Positions 7,399 through 15,324 of a stretch of DNA of 19,893 nucleotides are shown here, piece by piece. Origin of the DNA: CAZQQN01 sp964549595 (GTDB lineage Bacteria; Bacteroidota; Bacteroidia; CAILMK01; CAYYUA01). Location of the stretch: positions 1 to 19,893 of the forward strand of contig CAZJWK010000045.1 in NCBI GenBank assembly GCA_964549595.1, written 5' to 3'. A program made the position numbers and the translations under genes. Below the pieces are notes generated by a model that saw only the letters and a list, made by a program, of their open reading frames with translations, ran no database searches and was not told where the DNA came from. Position 1 is the stretch's first letter. Every line of letters starts with the position of its first letter.

Positions 7399-9006
7399 TT
7401 ATGTGGCTACAACCGGAGCAGCCCCAATAATTTCTTCATTGGCAAAATCGGCATAAATCTCAAAATTATCATTGAAATAAGCGGCCAGTTTATGGGCTTT
7501 TTTGTCGTAATCATCTTTATTGTCCCAGGTTTCTCTGGGGTTTAAAATTTCAGCCGGAACTCCAGGACAAGATTTAGGCATATGCAATCCGAAAATGTGG
7601 TTTTTTTCATATTCCACATTATTCAGTTGGTTATTCAAAGCAGCCTGTATCATGGCCCTTGTATATTTGAGGTCGATCCTGTGCCCAACACCGTGGGGAC
7701 CTCCTGTCCAACCCGTATTAATTAGCCAAACGTTCACATCGTGTTGGTCCATTTTATTACCTAACATCTCGGCATAGGTGGTCGGATGGAGGGGTAAAAA
7801 CGGCGCACCGAAACAAGCGGAAAAAACGGGTTGCGGTTCATTGATTCCTGCTTCAGTACCTGCCACCTTAGCGGTATAGCCTGAAAGGAAATGATACATT
7901 GCCTGTCCCTTATCCAATTTAGAGATCGGAGGTAAAACCCCAAAGGCATCAGCGGTTAGCAGGAAAATATTATTGGGAACGTTCCCAACCGAGGGTTCAA
8001 TGGCATTATCAATATAATTAATGGGATAGGCTGCACGGGTGTTTTGCGTTACATCTGTATTCTCGTAATCAACGGTGCGCGAGTGCTCAAAAAACCTTAC
8101 ATTTTCCAATAAAGTGCCATACCTGATGGCGTTGTAAATTTCAGGCTCTTTCTCCTTGGAGAGGTCTACGACCTTCGCATAGCATCCTCCTTCAAAGTTG
8201 AAAATCCCTTTATTGGTCCAACCATGTTCATCGTCCCCTATTAAGTTTCTGTTCGGGTCAGCGGAAAGTGTAGTTTTGCCGGTACCAGAAAGGCCAAAGA
8301 ATATTGCGGTATCTCCGTTTTCTCCCATATTAGCGGAGCAATGCATGGAGAGGATGTTTTTTTCAATGGGAAGCACATAATTCAGAACAGAAAAAATACC
8401 CTTTTTCATTTCCCCGGTATAACCAGTTCCCCCTATAAGGATCGTTTTTTTGGAGAAATTAATAATGGCAAAATTGCCTTGCCGCGTATCATCTATTTCC
8501 GGGTCAGCCAGGAAGCCAGGAGCGGCTACAATATGCCATTCCGGTTCAAAATCCTGAATTTCTTCCGGAGAAGGCCTGAGGAAAAGGTTTCTGGCAAATA
8601 AATTTTGATAAGCATATTCCGAAACCACACGGATATTCAATTGGTAATCCTTATCCGCACATGCGTAGGCATCCCTAACGTAAAATTCTTTATTAGAAAG
8701 ATAATTGATTACCTTTTCGTACAATTGGTCAAATTTTTCCGGCTTAAATTTCATGTTGATATCTCCCCACCAAACGGTATCCCTTGTAAGTTCATCCTCA
8801 ACGATGAAACGGTCTTGCGGGGATCTCCCTGTAAATTGGCCGGTATCAGCAGCAAAAGCACCATTGTCGCAAAGATTGCCTTCTCCGTTTTTGATGGCAT
8901 TCTCAATCAATTCGGAGGGGGTTAGGTTCCAATTTACTTTTGGTGGGTTATTGAATCCCAAATAGCTAAGGTCTGCTTGTTTCCCTTTAATTCCTACTTC
9001 AGTCAT
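7399..9006 (-). CDS. pckA: Phosphoenolpyruvate carboxykinase (ATP)
   Basis: A 535-residue cytosolic enzyme that converts oxaloacetate and ATP to PEP, CO2 and ADP, the entry step of gluconeogenesis. TGRSPQDRF (59-67) carries the substrate-binding Arg61. GTGYTGEMKKG (193-203) and SMHCSANMG (220-228) hold the metal-binding Lys and His. GLSGTGKTT (238-246) is the ATP P-loop and LIGDDEHGW (255-263) the second kinase motif. This is the ATP-dependent type; length matches the roughly 540 residues of that class. The ATG at 9004-9006 is preceded by a well-matched Bacteroidota promoter, and a hairpin terminator follows, so it is transcribed alone. The enzyme suits growth on amino acids released by the peptidases nearby. 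Confidence 0.97.
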   Translation of the reverse strand: MTEVGIKGKQADLSYLGFNNPPKVNWNLTPSELIENAIKNGEGNLCDNGAFAADTGQFTGRSPQDRFIVEDELTRDTVWWGDINMKFKPEKFDQLYEKVINYLSNKEFYVRDAYACADKDYQLNIRVVSEYAYQNLFARNLFLRPSPEEIQDFEPEWHIVAAPGFLADPEIDDTRQGNFAIINFSKKTILIGGTGYTGEMKKGIFSVLNYVLPIEKNILSMHCSANMGENGDTAIFFGLSGTGKTTLSADPNRNLIGDDEHGWTNKGIFNFEGGCYAKVVDLSKEKEPEIYNAIRYGTLLENVRFFEHSRTVDYENTDVTQNTRAAYPINYIDNAIEPSVGNVPNNIFLLTADAFGVLPPISKLDKGQAMYHFLSGYTAKVAGTEAGINEPQPVFSACFGAPFLPLHPTTYAEMLGNKMDQHDVNVWLINTGWTGGPHGVGHRIDLKYTRAMIQAALNNQLNNVEYEKNHIFGLHMPKSCPGVPAEILNPRETWDNKDDYDKKAHKLAAYFNDNFEIYADFANEEIIGAAPVVAT

Positions 9007-9031
9007 ACTAAACGCTTTTAAAATATGATTG

Positions 9032-9061
9032 CAAATTTAGATAAAAATGAAAACGTCTCAA
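9032..9061 (-). promoter_or_regulatory. Predicted pckA promoter (Bacteroidota type)
   Basis: On the minus strand TAAATTTG (9032-9039) is a perfect TAnnTTTG -7 element. TTG at 9059-9061 lies 19 nt upstream, the usual spacing for the Bacteroidota housekeeping sigma factor. The leader to the ATG would be about 20 nt. No operator is evident. Confidence 0.65.
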
Positions 9062-9100
9062 CTTAAAATGGATGATTAAGCTTTAAAATGCGCTTGAAAT

Positions 9101-9126
9101 AAAAAAGGAAGCGATGAATCGCTCCC
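9101..9126 (-). terminator. Intrinsic terminator of the small lipoprotein gene
   Basis: On the minus strand GGGAGCGA pairs with TCGCTTCC (8 pairs, one of them G-U) around the loop TTCA, followed directly by six T. It lies about 52 nt after the lipoprotein stop codon and before the pckA promoter, which isolates the two transcripts. As with the pckA terminator, the wobble pair shows that the minus strand is the working orientation. Confidence 0.7.
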
Positions 9127-9178
9127 CTCTGATTTGTAAACTATTTGGTTAAAGCTTTCTAACGGGTTAAAACCTTTT

Positions 9179-9367
9179 TTATTGACCTTTTTCCTTTTCT
9201 TGTTTTTTATCCAGTTGCTTCATAATCTCTTTATCCAGACTGTCCACTTTCTTTTTTATCTCATCAGTGGCGGTTTCTTTGGGTCCGCATGAGGTTATGC
9301 ACATTATGATAATAACTCCGATCCCAATTCCTTGATAAATGCGCTTAAAAAAATCTTTCTTAATCAT
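9179..9367 (-). CDS. Small predicted lipoprotein, function unknown
   Basis: A 62-residue protein I cannot assign to a family. A basic start (MIKKDFFKR) and a hydrophobic segment (about 11-24) lead to ITSC, a lipobox with Cys27, so export and lipid anchoring are likely. The mature part is only about 35 residues and is rich in Lys, Asp, Glu and Gln with a heptad-like look (VDSLDKEIMKQLDKK), which suggests a short helix or coiled coil. I chose the ATG at 9365-9367, which lies just downstream of a promoter-like sequence; an upstream ATG at 9385 would overlap that element. The gene has its own promoter and terminator, which supports it being real despite its size. A function in the envelope is an inference from the lipobox alone. 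Confidence 0.65.
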   Translation of the reverse strand: MIKKDFFKRIYQGIGIGVIIIMCITSCGPKETATDEIKKKVDSLDKEIMKQLDKKQEKEKGQ

Positions 9368-9382
9368 TAATAAATGGCTTTG

Positions 9383-9416
9383 CAAATTTAAACACTTTAA
9401 TTCATTTGTTAATCAA
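9383..9416 (-). promoter_or_regulatory. Predicted promoter of the small lipoprotein gene
   Basis: On the minus strand TAAATTTG (9383-9390) matches TAnnTTTG perfectly. The nearest upstream TTG (9414-9416) is 23 nt away, at the long end of the usual range. The leader would be about 10 nt from the predicted transcription start to the ATG at 9367. Confidence 0.45.
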
Positions 9417-9472
9417 CGGACGAAAAAACCTTGGCTTTACTTACCGTTCATGCTTAGATGGCTTTAAATACT

Positions 9473-9504
9473 AAAAAAGTTGCATTAACACAAAATATGC
9501 CAAC
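9473..9504 (-). terminator. Probable terminator of der
   Basis: On the minus strand GTTGGCAT (9497-9504) pairs with ATGCAAC (9479-9485), giving seven pairs with one bulged G, and six T follow (9473-9478). It begins about 19 nt beyond the der stop codon. The stem is only moderately stable. Confidence 0.5.
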
Positions 9505-9522
9505 AATGTTTTTTTAGGGAGT

Positions 9523-10842
9523 TTATTTCTGTTTGAATAACAGGGAAATGGGAACTCCTTTGAGGTTAAAATGTTCCCGGAGGGTCCGCTCCAGGAATTT
9601 TTTGTAAGGCGTTTTGATTCCTTCAGGATTGTTACAAAAGAAAGCAAATGTTTGTCCATGGCTTTTAAACTGTGTCACATATTTAATTTGGACAAATTGC
9701 CCCTTAACCGCAGGTGGGGGATTTTGGTTAATGGCTTTGAGCATGACCCGGTTTAAAAGGGATGTAGAAAATTCCTGTTTAAGATTTTGATAAACGGTCA
9801 GCCCTTCCTCCATGGCTTTCATTAAGCGGGTTTTTTTCAGTGCAGAAACAAAATGAACCGGAATATCCAAAGGCAAATTCAGGCGGTTTTTAATATGGTC
9901 AAGGTAATCCAGGTGGGTTTTGTCATCTTTTTCTACATCATCCCATTTATTGATCAGTATAACCAAGCCTTTTTTCCTTTTCCTTACCAGATCGATTAGG
10001 CTTGTGTCCTGATTTTCCAAACCCAGATGCGCATCGAGCACTAAAAAACAAACATGGGCTTTATCAATCGCTTTGATGGCTCGGTTAATGGATATTTGTT
10101 CCAGGGTCTTTTTGGCTATTCGTTTTTCCTTCCTGACACCAGCGGTATCAACAATTTCAAATTCCCTGTTGAATTTATTGAAATGGCTTGTAATGGCGTC
10201 TCTTGTAGTTCCTGGTTTTTCGCTTACGATGTTTTGCTTGGTTCCCAATAAGGCATTAACCATCGTGGATTTTCCGGTATTGGGCCTGCCTATGATGGCA
10301 AAACGGGGCAAATCATCACTTTGTGGCTCTACTTCTTTTACTTGATCCAGGTTCAGCAATTGATATATTTCATCAAGTAAATCTCCTGTTCCGGAACCAT
10401 TAGTGGATGATAACGGAAAAATTTTGGAAAAACCCAACCGATAAAATTCGTAGCTATCATAAGAGTAGGCTGTATTATCTGCTTTGTTGGTTACCAAGAT
10501 AACCGGTTTATTCAGCCTTAACAGAATTTGGCTGAAAGCTTCATCTTCCGCTGTGATCCCAGTTCTGACATCCACCATGAATAATACAAGGGATGCTTCC
10601 CCTAATGCCTGTTCTACCTGTTCCCGGATTTCCGCTTCAAAAATAGCGCCGGGCTTGGGCATAAAACCCCCGGTATCGATCAGGGAAAAGGGTTTTCCTT
10701 CCCATTCGGCCTCTCCATAAATCCTATCCCGTGTAACACCACTTTGGTCATCCACGATAGCAGTCCACTGCCCGGTAAGCCGGTTGAATAAAGTGGACTT
10801 ACCGACATTGGGACGCCCGACTATAGCCACTTTCCTGCTCAT
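9523..10842 (-). CDS. der: Ribosome biogenesis GTPase Der (EngA)
   Basis: A 439-residue protein with two tandem GTPase domains and a C-terminal KH-like domain, needed for maturation of the 50S ribosomal subunit. Domain 1 has GRPNVGKST (9-17), DTGG (56-59) and NKAD (119-122). Domain 2 has GRPNTGKST (185-193), DTAG (232-235) and NKWD (298-301). Length matches short Der proteins such as the Bacillus one. The frame extends 17 codons upstream to 10893, but the ATG at 10840-10842 begins the first beta strand directly and has AAAGGA a few bases before it, so I prefer it. It follows era on the same strand with a 74-nt gap, so both are probably co-transcribed. Confidence 0.96.
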   Translation of the reverse strand: MSRKVAIVGRPNVGKSTLFNRLTGQWTAIVDDQSGVTRDRIYGEAEWEGKPFSLIDTGGFMPKPGAIFEAEIREQVEQALGEASLVLFMVDVRTGITAEDEAFSQILLRLNKPVILVTNKADNTAYSYDSYEFYRLGFSKIFPLSSTNGSGTGDLLDEIYQLLNLDQVKEVEPQSDDLPRFAIIGRPNTGKSTMVNALLGTKQNIVSEKPGTTRDAITSHFNKFNREFEIVDTAGVRKEKRIAKKTLEQISINRAIKAIDKAHVCFLVLDAHLGLENQDTSLIDLVRKRKKGLVILINKWDDVEKDDKTHLDYLDHIKNRLNLPLDIPVHFVSALKKTRLMKAMEEGLTVYQNLKQEFSTSLLNRVMLKAINQNPPPAVKGQFVQIKYVTQFKSHGQTFAFFCNNPEGIKTPYKKFLERTLREHFNLKGVPISLLFKQK

Positions 10843-10916
10843 CGTATCCTTTAAGTTTGCTGGCTTTGCCTGTTCTGACTTTTCTATTTCCAATATGAAT
10901 TCTTATTTACCCTGAA

Positions 10917-11810
10917 TCAGGAATGGTAACCAAATTGATTAAGAAAAGTTTCCTTATCCCGCCAGTTTTCTCTAACTTTCACAAATAGTTCTAAGTAAAC
11001 TTGCTTGTCAAGAAAACCTTCGATGTCCTTCCTGGCTTCAGTACCGATTTTCTTAAGGGCCTGTCCTTTTTTACCTACCAAAATGGGTTTCTGGGACCGC
11101 TTGTTAACCACAATGAGCCCCCGGATATTAATGATTTGGGTTTCTTCTTCAAATTCCTCTATAGCTACCTCTATGGAATAAGGCACTTCCTGTTTGTAAC
11201 GGTTTAAAATTTTCTCCCGGATAATCTCCGAAATGATAAACCGTTCCGATTTATCGGTTAATTGGGCTTCAGGAAAAAAAGCCGGATTTTCCGGAAGAAG
11301 TTCGATAACCCTCCTCAACAATTTTTCCAGGTTAAAAGGGGCAAGTGCTGAAATAGGAATAATGTTGGGCTTTGAAACCATCTGATGGTAGGCTTCAATC
11401 TCCTTTTCCACGGTTTCCTGGTCACTCAGGTCTATTTTATTAATAACGACCAAAACGGGTTTGGCTTTTCCGAGCAATTTTTCAATGTATGGTTTGTGTA
11501 ATTCAAAGGATTCCCGGCTTTTCACCATGTAAAGAAAAACATCGGCATCCTCCATAGCCTGGTTAACAAACTGCATCATTCGTTTTTGAAGCAAATACTT
11601 AGGTTCCAAAATACCTGGGGTGTCTGAAAAAACCACTTGGTGGTTTCTTCCGGTTAAAATACCCTGAATCCGATGACGGGTAGTTTGTTTTTTGGCCGTA
11701 ACGATCGAGATTTTTTCACCTAAAAGGGCATTAAGCAAGGTGGATTTGCCAACATTAGGATGCCCTATGATGTTGGCGAATCCTGAATTGAATTCACTTT
11801 TAGCGTTCAT
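10917..11810 (-). CDS. era: GTPase Era
   Basis: A 297-residue GTPase that binds the 3' end of 16S rRNA and checks 30S subunit assembly. The GTPase domain shows GHPNVGKST (16-24), the TTRHR switch I region (43-47), DTPG (63-66) and NKID (124-127). The C-terminal KH domain carries GKKGQALKKIG (246-256), its RNA-binding loop. Length is normal for the family. The start at 11810 leaves a short leader before the first strand. The gene opens the era-der unit and is divergent from the DUF3108 pair, with 188 nt between them. Confidence 0.96.
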   Translation of the reverse strand: MNAKSEFNSGFANIIGHPNVGKSTLLNALLGEKISIVTAKKQTTRHRIQGILTGRNHQVVFSDTPGILEPKYLLQKRMMQFVNQAMEDADVFLYMVKSRESFELHKPYIEKLLGKAKPVLVVINKIDLSDQETVEKEIEAYHQMVSKPNIIPISALAPFNLEKLLRRVIELLPENPAFFPEAQLTDKSERFIISEIIREKILNRYKQEVPYSIEVAIEEFEEETQIINIRGLIVVNKRSQKPILVGKKGQALKKIGTEARKDIEGFLDKQVYLELFVKVRENWRDKETFLNQFGYHS

Positions 11811-11832
11811 ATATCCCGATCAATTAAGGCTG

Positions 11833-11840
11833 CAAAAGTA
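11833..11840 (-). promoter_or_regulatory. Candidate -7 element for era-der
   Basis: On the minus strand TACTTTTG followed by C matches TAnnTTTG perfectly and sits 23 nt before the era ATG. I find no clear TTG at 17-20 nt upstream, so only half of the promoter is supported. Confidence 0.4.
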
Positions 11841-11998
11841 GGCAAAATAATCCGAAAAAGGTTAATGCTCAGGCCATAAAATAAGTGGCATAGGAAGGCT
11901 AAAAGCCATAAAGGTAATTTTCCGGTATAAGATAAGGAAAATAGGGTGCTGGTTTGGAACGTTAATTGTGACGATTAATTCATAACCAAGCTTTATTA

Positions 11999-12799
11999 AT
12001 GACAAACCGGTTCTTTCTCATTACTGGGTTTTTATTTTTAATGGTAGGCTTTAAAGGGGGAGAAGCTCCTGAAGGCATTCCGAAGCATGAGGAAGTGGCC
12101 TTTCAACCCGGCGAAAATTTGACTTACAAGATTCGCTATAACATGTATTACAATTTAAATGTAGGGAAAGTACGCTTTAAAATTAAAGAACAGCCAAAGT
12201 GGAAGAATGGCAGTAATTGTCACCGGATCGTTTCTAAAGGGAAGACATTTGGTTTTTATGATCCCATATACAAAGTGAGGGACCATTATGAAACATGCAT
12301 GGATTTTGACAATATGACGCCCAATTTTTTCATGCGGGATGTTTACGAAGGAGGCTTTACATTCAAGGAAAAACTGCACTTTGATCACCAAAACAATGTG
12401 GTCCGTGACAAAAAAGGCAAGGCTTACGAAATCCCGGGAAATACTCAGGATCTTTTGTCTGCTATCTACTATGCCCGGAACTATAATTTTAGGAAAGCCA
12501 ATCCGGGGGATACCGCTTTGATCAATGCGTTTATTGATGATACCACCTACAGCGTTGGACTCCGCTACAAAGGAAAAACAAAAATTCAAACCCAATTCGG
12601 AAAATTAACTTGTTTAAAAATTAAGCCCATTCTCATTGTAGGTCGTATTTTCGACAGCAAATATGATATGACCTTATGGGTTTCGGATGATGGTAATAAG
12701 ATACCGCTTCGGATTGAATCGGATTTAACAGTCGGAGCTATCCGTGCCGATTTGGTTGACTATGAAAACCTCAAGCATCGTTTTTCGGTTAATGAATAA
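11999..12799 (+). CDS. DUF3108 domain protein, first of a tandem pair
   Basis: A 266-residue exported protein of the DUF3108 family, function not established. A hydrophobic N-terminus (FFLITGFLFLMVGF) looks like a signal peptide. The body begins with FQPGENLTYKIRYN, the family opening, and is predicted to be rich in beta strands. Further shared features are YKVRDHYET, the DLLSAIYYAR segment, the repeated Lys/Gly strand region around YKGKTKIQTQFGKLTC, and the closing DMTLWVSDDGNKIPLRIES. Such a fold would suit periplasmic lipid or polymer binding, but this is only an inference. The next gene, 21 nt away, is a clear paralogue. The ATG at 11999 is the only start before the signal peptide. Confidence 0.85.
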   Translation: MTNRFFLITGFLFLMVGFKGGEAPEGIPKHEEVAFQPGENLTYKIRYNMYYNLNVGKVRFKIKEQPKWKNGSNCHRIVSKGKTFGFYDPIYKVRDHYETCMDFDNMTPNFFMRDVYEGGFTFKEKLHFDHQNNVVRDKKGKAYEIPGNTQDLLSAIYYARNYNFRKANPGDTALINAFIDDTTYSVGLRYKGKTKIQTQFGKLTCLKIKPILIVGRIFDSKYDMTLWVSDDGNKIPLRIESDLTVGAIRADLVDYENLKHRFSVNE

Positions 12800-12820
12800 G
12801 GGGTAAAACAAAAGCAGGTA

Positions 12821-13627
12821 TTGAAAAGACGCTTTAATTCCATAAAAATTCTAATAGGGCTTATTCCGGTCCTGTTGTTCGGGAGCCACAAAGAAATCCA
12901 ACAGGAGTCTTCAAACCTTGAGCCTTCTTATCAAGCCTTCCAAAGGGGCGAAGTCCTTGAATACAATATTCACTACGGGATGGTCAATGCGGGAAAAGCC
13001 ACTTTCCGGGTTAAGGATACTTTGATTTATATTGGTGGTAGGCCTCATTTCTCCGTAAAAGTCTTCGGGCGATCTTTAGAGTCCTGGGATTGGTTTTACA
13101 AAATCCGCGACCATTATTATTCTTACCTGGATACCAAAACTTACCTGCCAAGCTTTGCCTATCGAAACGTAAGAGAAGGCGAGTATAAGACTAAGGAACG
13201 TTTGGTGTTCAAAAGGGATAAAAACGTGGTTTTGAGGAACGGTGATCCCCATCAGGTTCCTGATGGCATTCATGATATTTTATCCGCCATTTATTATGCG
13301 CGCTGCATCGATTTCTCCAGGGTTAGGTCTGAAACTCATCTTCCCATCAAAACATTCTTTGCCGATTCTCTTTTTCCGGTAGGGGTTACCTATAAAGGGA
13401 AGCAAACCATCAAGACAAAATTGGGACGGTTTAAATGCCGGGTTTTTAAACCTGACCTGGTAAAAGGAAGGGTTTTCAAGGGACAAGACGATATGACGGT
13501 TTTTGTCTCAGATGACCGCAATCAATTACCCTTGAGGATTGAATCCAAAATTTTTGTGGGTTATATTCAGGCCGACCTGAAAGAATACAAAAACCTTAAA
13601 TTTCCCCTCAATTCAAGAATCGAGTAA
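12821..13627 (+). CDS. DUF3108 domain protein, second of a tandem pair
   Basis: A 268-residue exported DUF3108 paralogue of its upstream neighbour. The two share, in the same order, FxxGExLxYxIxY, YKxRDHY, DxLSAIYYAR, VGxxYKGKxxIxTxxGxxxC and a DDMTxxVSDDxNxxPLRIES-like ending, so they probably arose by local duplication. An N-terminal hydrophobic stretch (IKILIGLIPVLLFG) is a signal peptide or anchor. The start appears to be TTG at 12821. No ATG lies before the conserved region: the first in-frame Met is inside it (MVNAGKA), so TTG, with AGCAGG close upstream, is the best candidate. Probably co-transcribed with the first copy. The function is unknown. Confidence 0.83.
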   Translation: MKRRFNSIKILIGLIPVLLFGSHKEIQQESSNLEPSYQAFQRGEVLEYNIHYGMVNAGKATFRVKDTLIYIGGRPHFSVKVFGRSLESWDWFYKIRDHYYSYLDTKTYLPSFAYRNVREGEYKTKERLVFKRDKNVVLRNGDPHQVPDGIHDILSAIYYARCIDFSRVRSETHLPIKTFFADSLFPVGVTYKGKQTIKTKLGRFKCRVFKPDLVKGRVFKGQDDMTVFVSDDRNQLPLRIESKIFVGYIQADLKEYKNLKFPLNSRIE

Positions 13628-13690
13628 ACTGATGCTTTTGAAAATCTCCTTTTATCCTTTGGCAAATGGGTCAAAAGCAGAGCCCTGTCA

Positions 13691-13720
13691 CCATTTAGTT
13701 GGAAATGGCTTATTTATTTT
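13691..13720 (+). terminator. Possible terminator of the DUF3108 pair
   Basis: CCATTT (13691-13696) pairs with AAATGG (13703-13708) around a 6-nt loop, followed by a T-rich stretch (TTATTTATTTT). It lies about 64 nt after the second DUF3108 stop and points on the plus strand. The six-pair stem is weak. Confidence 0.4.
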
Positions 13721-13766
13721 TTTACCAGGTTGAGCAGAAATAGTCTTATCATTTTTTGGGTTACCT

Positions 13767-15131
13767 TCAGAGCAAATTTTGCAAAACCTCATATACGGTA
13801 TTTTTACTGACAATGTCAATGGTTTTTGAGGTTTGGTTCAAATTACGCTTATTAAAGGAGGAAATGAATATTTTCTCAAAGCCCAGCTTTTCCGCCTCGA
13901 GGATTCGTTTTTCCACTTGTTGAACGGGTCTTATTTCACCGGAAAGCCCAATTTCTCCGGCAAAGCAAATGTGATCACCCACAGGTTGATCCTCATAAGC
14001 GGATGCAATGGCAATGGCTACACTCAGGTCCGTTGAAGGATCCTCTACCTTAAGGCCACCGGCAATGTTGAGAAAGACATCCTGAACAGAAAGCTTTAGA
14101 CCGCAACGTTTTTCCAACACCGCCAAAAGCATATTTAATCTACGCCCATCAAAACCGGTTGTCGAACGTTGTGGCGTTCCGTAATAAGCAGTGGAGACTA
14201 AGGCTTGAATTTCTATGAGCATCGGGCGTATTCCTTCTAACATGGCTCCAATGGCTATGCCACTCAGGGAATCATCCCTTTGCGATAATAAAATTTCGGA
14301 AGGGTTTTTAACCTGCCTCAGGCCTTTTTCCTTCATTTCATAAATTCCGATTTCGGCTACTGAACCAAACCTGTTTTTTATCGTCCGTAAAATACGGTAG
14401 TTATAGTTTTGATCTCCTTCAAAGTATAAAACCGTATCCACCATGTGTTCCAATATCTTGGGACCGGCAATATACCCTTCTTTAGTAATATGGCCTACCA
14501 GGAAGATGGGTATGGCTTTTTGCTTAGCCCACCGTTGAAGGTGGGTGGTAGATTCCCGGATTTGGGGAACACTACCTGCTGTGGAATCCACCTCGGAGGT
14601 GGTTAGAGTTTGAATAGAATCGACAATGAGCAGGTCGGGCTCAAGGGTTTTTATTTTTTGGACGATCACTTCTACAGAAGTCTCCGGCAAAAGGTAACAT
14701 TCCGGATTGGGATCCCCGATGCGAGAAGCCCTCATCTTAACTTGGTTTAAGCTTTCTTCTCCGGTAACGTAAAGGAGCTTTTTATCCGGTTGCTCTAAAG
14801 CCAGGTGAAGCAATAGCGTGGATTTACCGATACCAGGCTCTCCTCCTATCAGGATTAATGAACCCGGCACTATTCCACCACCAGCCACACGGTTTAATTC
14901 CTCATCCTTGGTTTGAATGCGATTGACCTCCTCTAAATCAAAGGACTCCAGGGATGCCAGGGAATTGCCATCGCTTTTTGATGAAAGCGAAGTAGAACGT
15001 CCTTTATCCTCTTGGGTTTGGATTTCCTCCAAAAAGGTATTCCATTCCCCGCATGAAGGGCAACGGCCCTTCCAGTTTACGGACGTTGCGCCACACTGCT
15101 GACAAACATAGAGGGTTTTGGTCTTTGCCAT
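13767..15131 (-). CDS. radA: DNA repair protein RadA (Sms)
   Basis: A 454-residue RecA-related ATPase that processes recombination intermediates and promotes branch migration. The N-terminal zinc finger has CxxC pairs at Cys10/Cys13 and Cys24/Cys27 (YVCQQCG, CPSCGEW). The ATPase core has Walker A GGEPGIGKST (96-105), and the RadA-specific KNRFG motif follows in the middle of the protein. The C-terminal part is the Lon-like domain (GGLKVEDPSTDLSVAIAIAS), in which the catalytic protease Ser is replaced, as is usual for RadA. Length is normal. The ATG at 15129-15131 starts directly at the zinc finger. It is divergent from the SPOR operon and convergent with the DUF3108 pair. Confidence 0.96.
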   Translation of the reverse strand: MAKTKTLYVCQQCGATSVNWKGRCPSCGEWNTFLEEIQTQEDKGRSTSLSSKSDGNSLASLESFDLEEVNRIQTKDEELNRVAGGGIVPGSLILIGGEPGIGKSTLLLHLALEQPDKKLLYVTGEESLNQVKMRASRIGDPNPECYLLPETSVEVIVQKIKTLEPDLLIVDSIQTLTTSEVDSTAGSVPQIRESTTHLQRWAKQKAIPIFLVGHITKEGYIAGPKILEHMVDTVLYFEGDQNYNYRILRTIKNRFGSVAEIGIYEMKEKGLRQVKNPSEILLSQRDDSLSGIAIGAMLEGIRPMLIEIQALVSTAYYGTPQRSTTGFDGRRLNMLLAVLEKRCGLKLSVQDVFLNIAGGLKVEDPSTDLSVAIAIASAYEDQPVGDHICFAGEIGLSGEIRPVQQVEKRILEAEKLGFEKIFISSFNKRNLNQTSKTIDIVSKNTVYEVLQNLL

Positions 15132-15166
15132 TTTAGGGTCTATTGGTACTTATTTGAAAAAAGTGG

Positions 15167-15186
15167 TCGAAAATAGCAATTTTCGA
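15167..15186. promoter_or_regulatory. 8-bp inverted repeat between radA and the SPOR operon
   Basis: TCGAAAAT (15167-15174) and ATTTTCGA (15179-15186) are perfect inverted copies separated by AGCA. The element lies 35 nt before the radA start in the 193-nt divergent region. Its size and symmetry would suit a dimeric regulator, or it could fold as a hairpin in the radA leader. No T-run follows on either strand, so a terminator is unlikely. The regulator, if any, is unknown. Confidence 0.35.
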
Positions 15187-15265
15187 ACGGATTTTAACGG
15201 CTCTAAAAATGGTTTAAGGAAAATTCTATTGATCGGAATAGCTTTTAAAGGACACAAAATAACCA

Positions 15266-15296
15266 TTTTAGGTTTGACAAATATTTCCTAAAATTG
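15266..15296 (+). promoter_or_regulatory. Weak candidate promoter of the SPOR-exbBD-tonB-folC run
   Basis: TAAAATTG (15289-15296) matches seven of the eight consensus positions of TAnnTTTG, and TTTT(A) at 15266-15269 lies 19 nt upstream in the place of TTTG. It is 28 nt before the first ATG. Both elements are imperfect. Confidence 0.25.
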
Positions 15297-15324
15297 CAAT
15301 GAAATTAGGTAAACCAACCTTTCA

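Noticed and set aside
10843..10893. 17-codon extension of Der
   Set aside because: The ATG at 10842 has AAAGGA close before it and begins at the first GTPase strand; the extension is charged and lacks conserved features.
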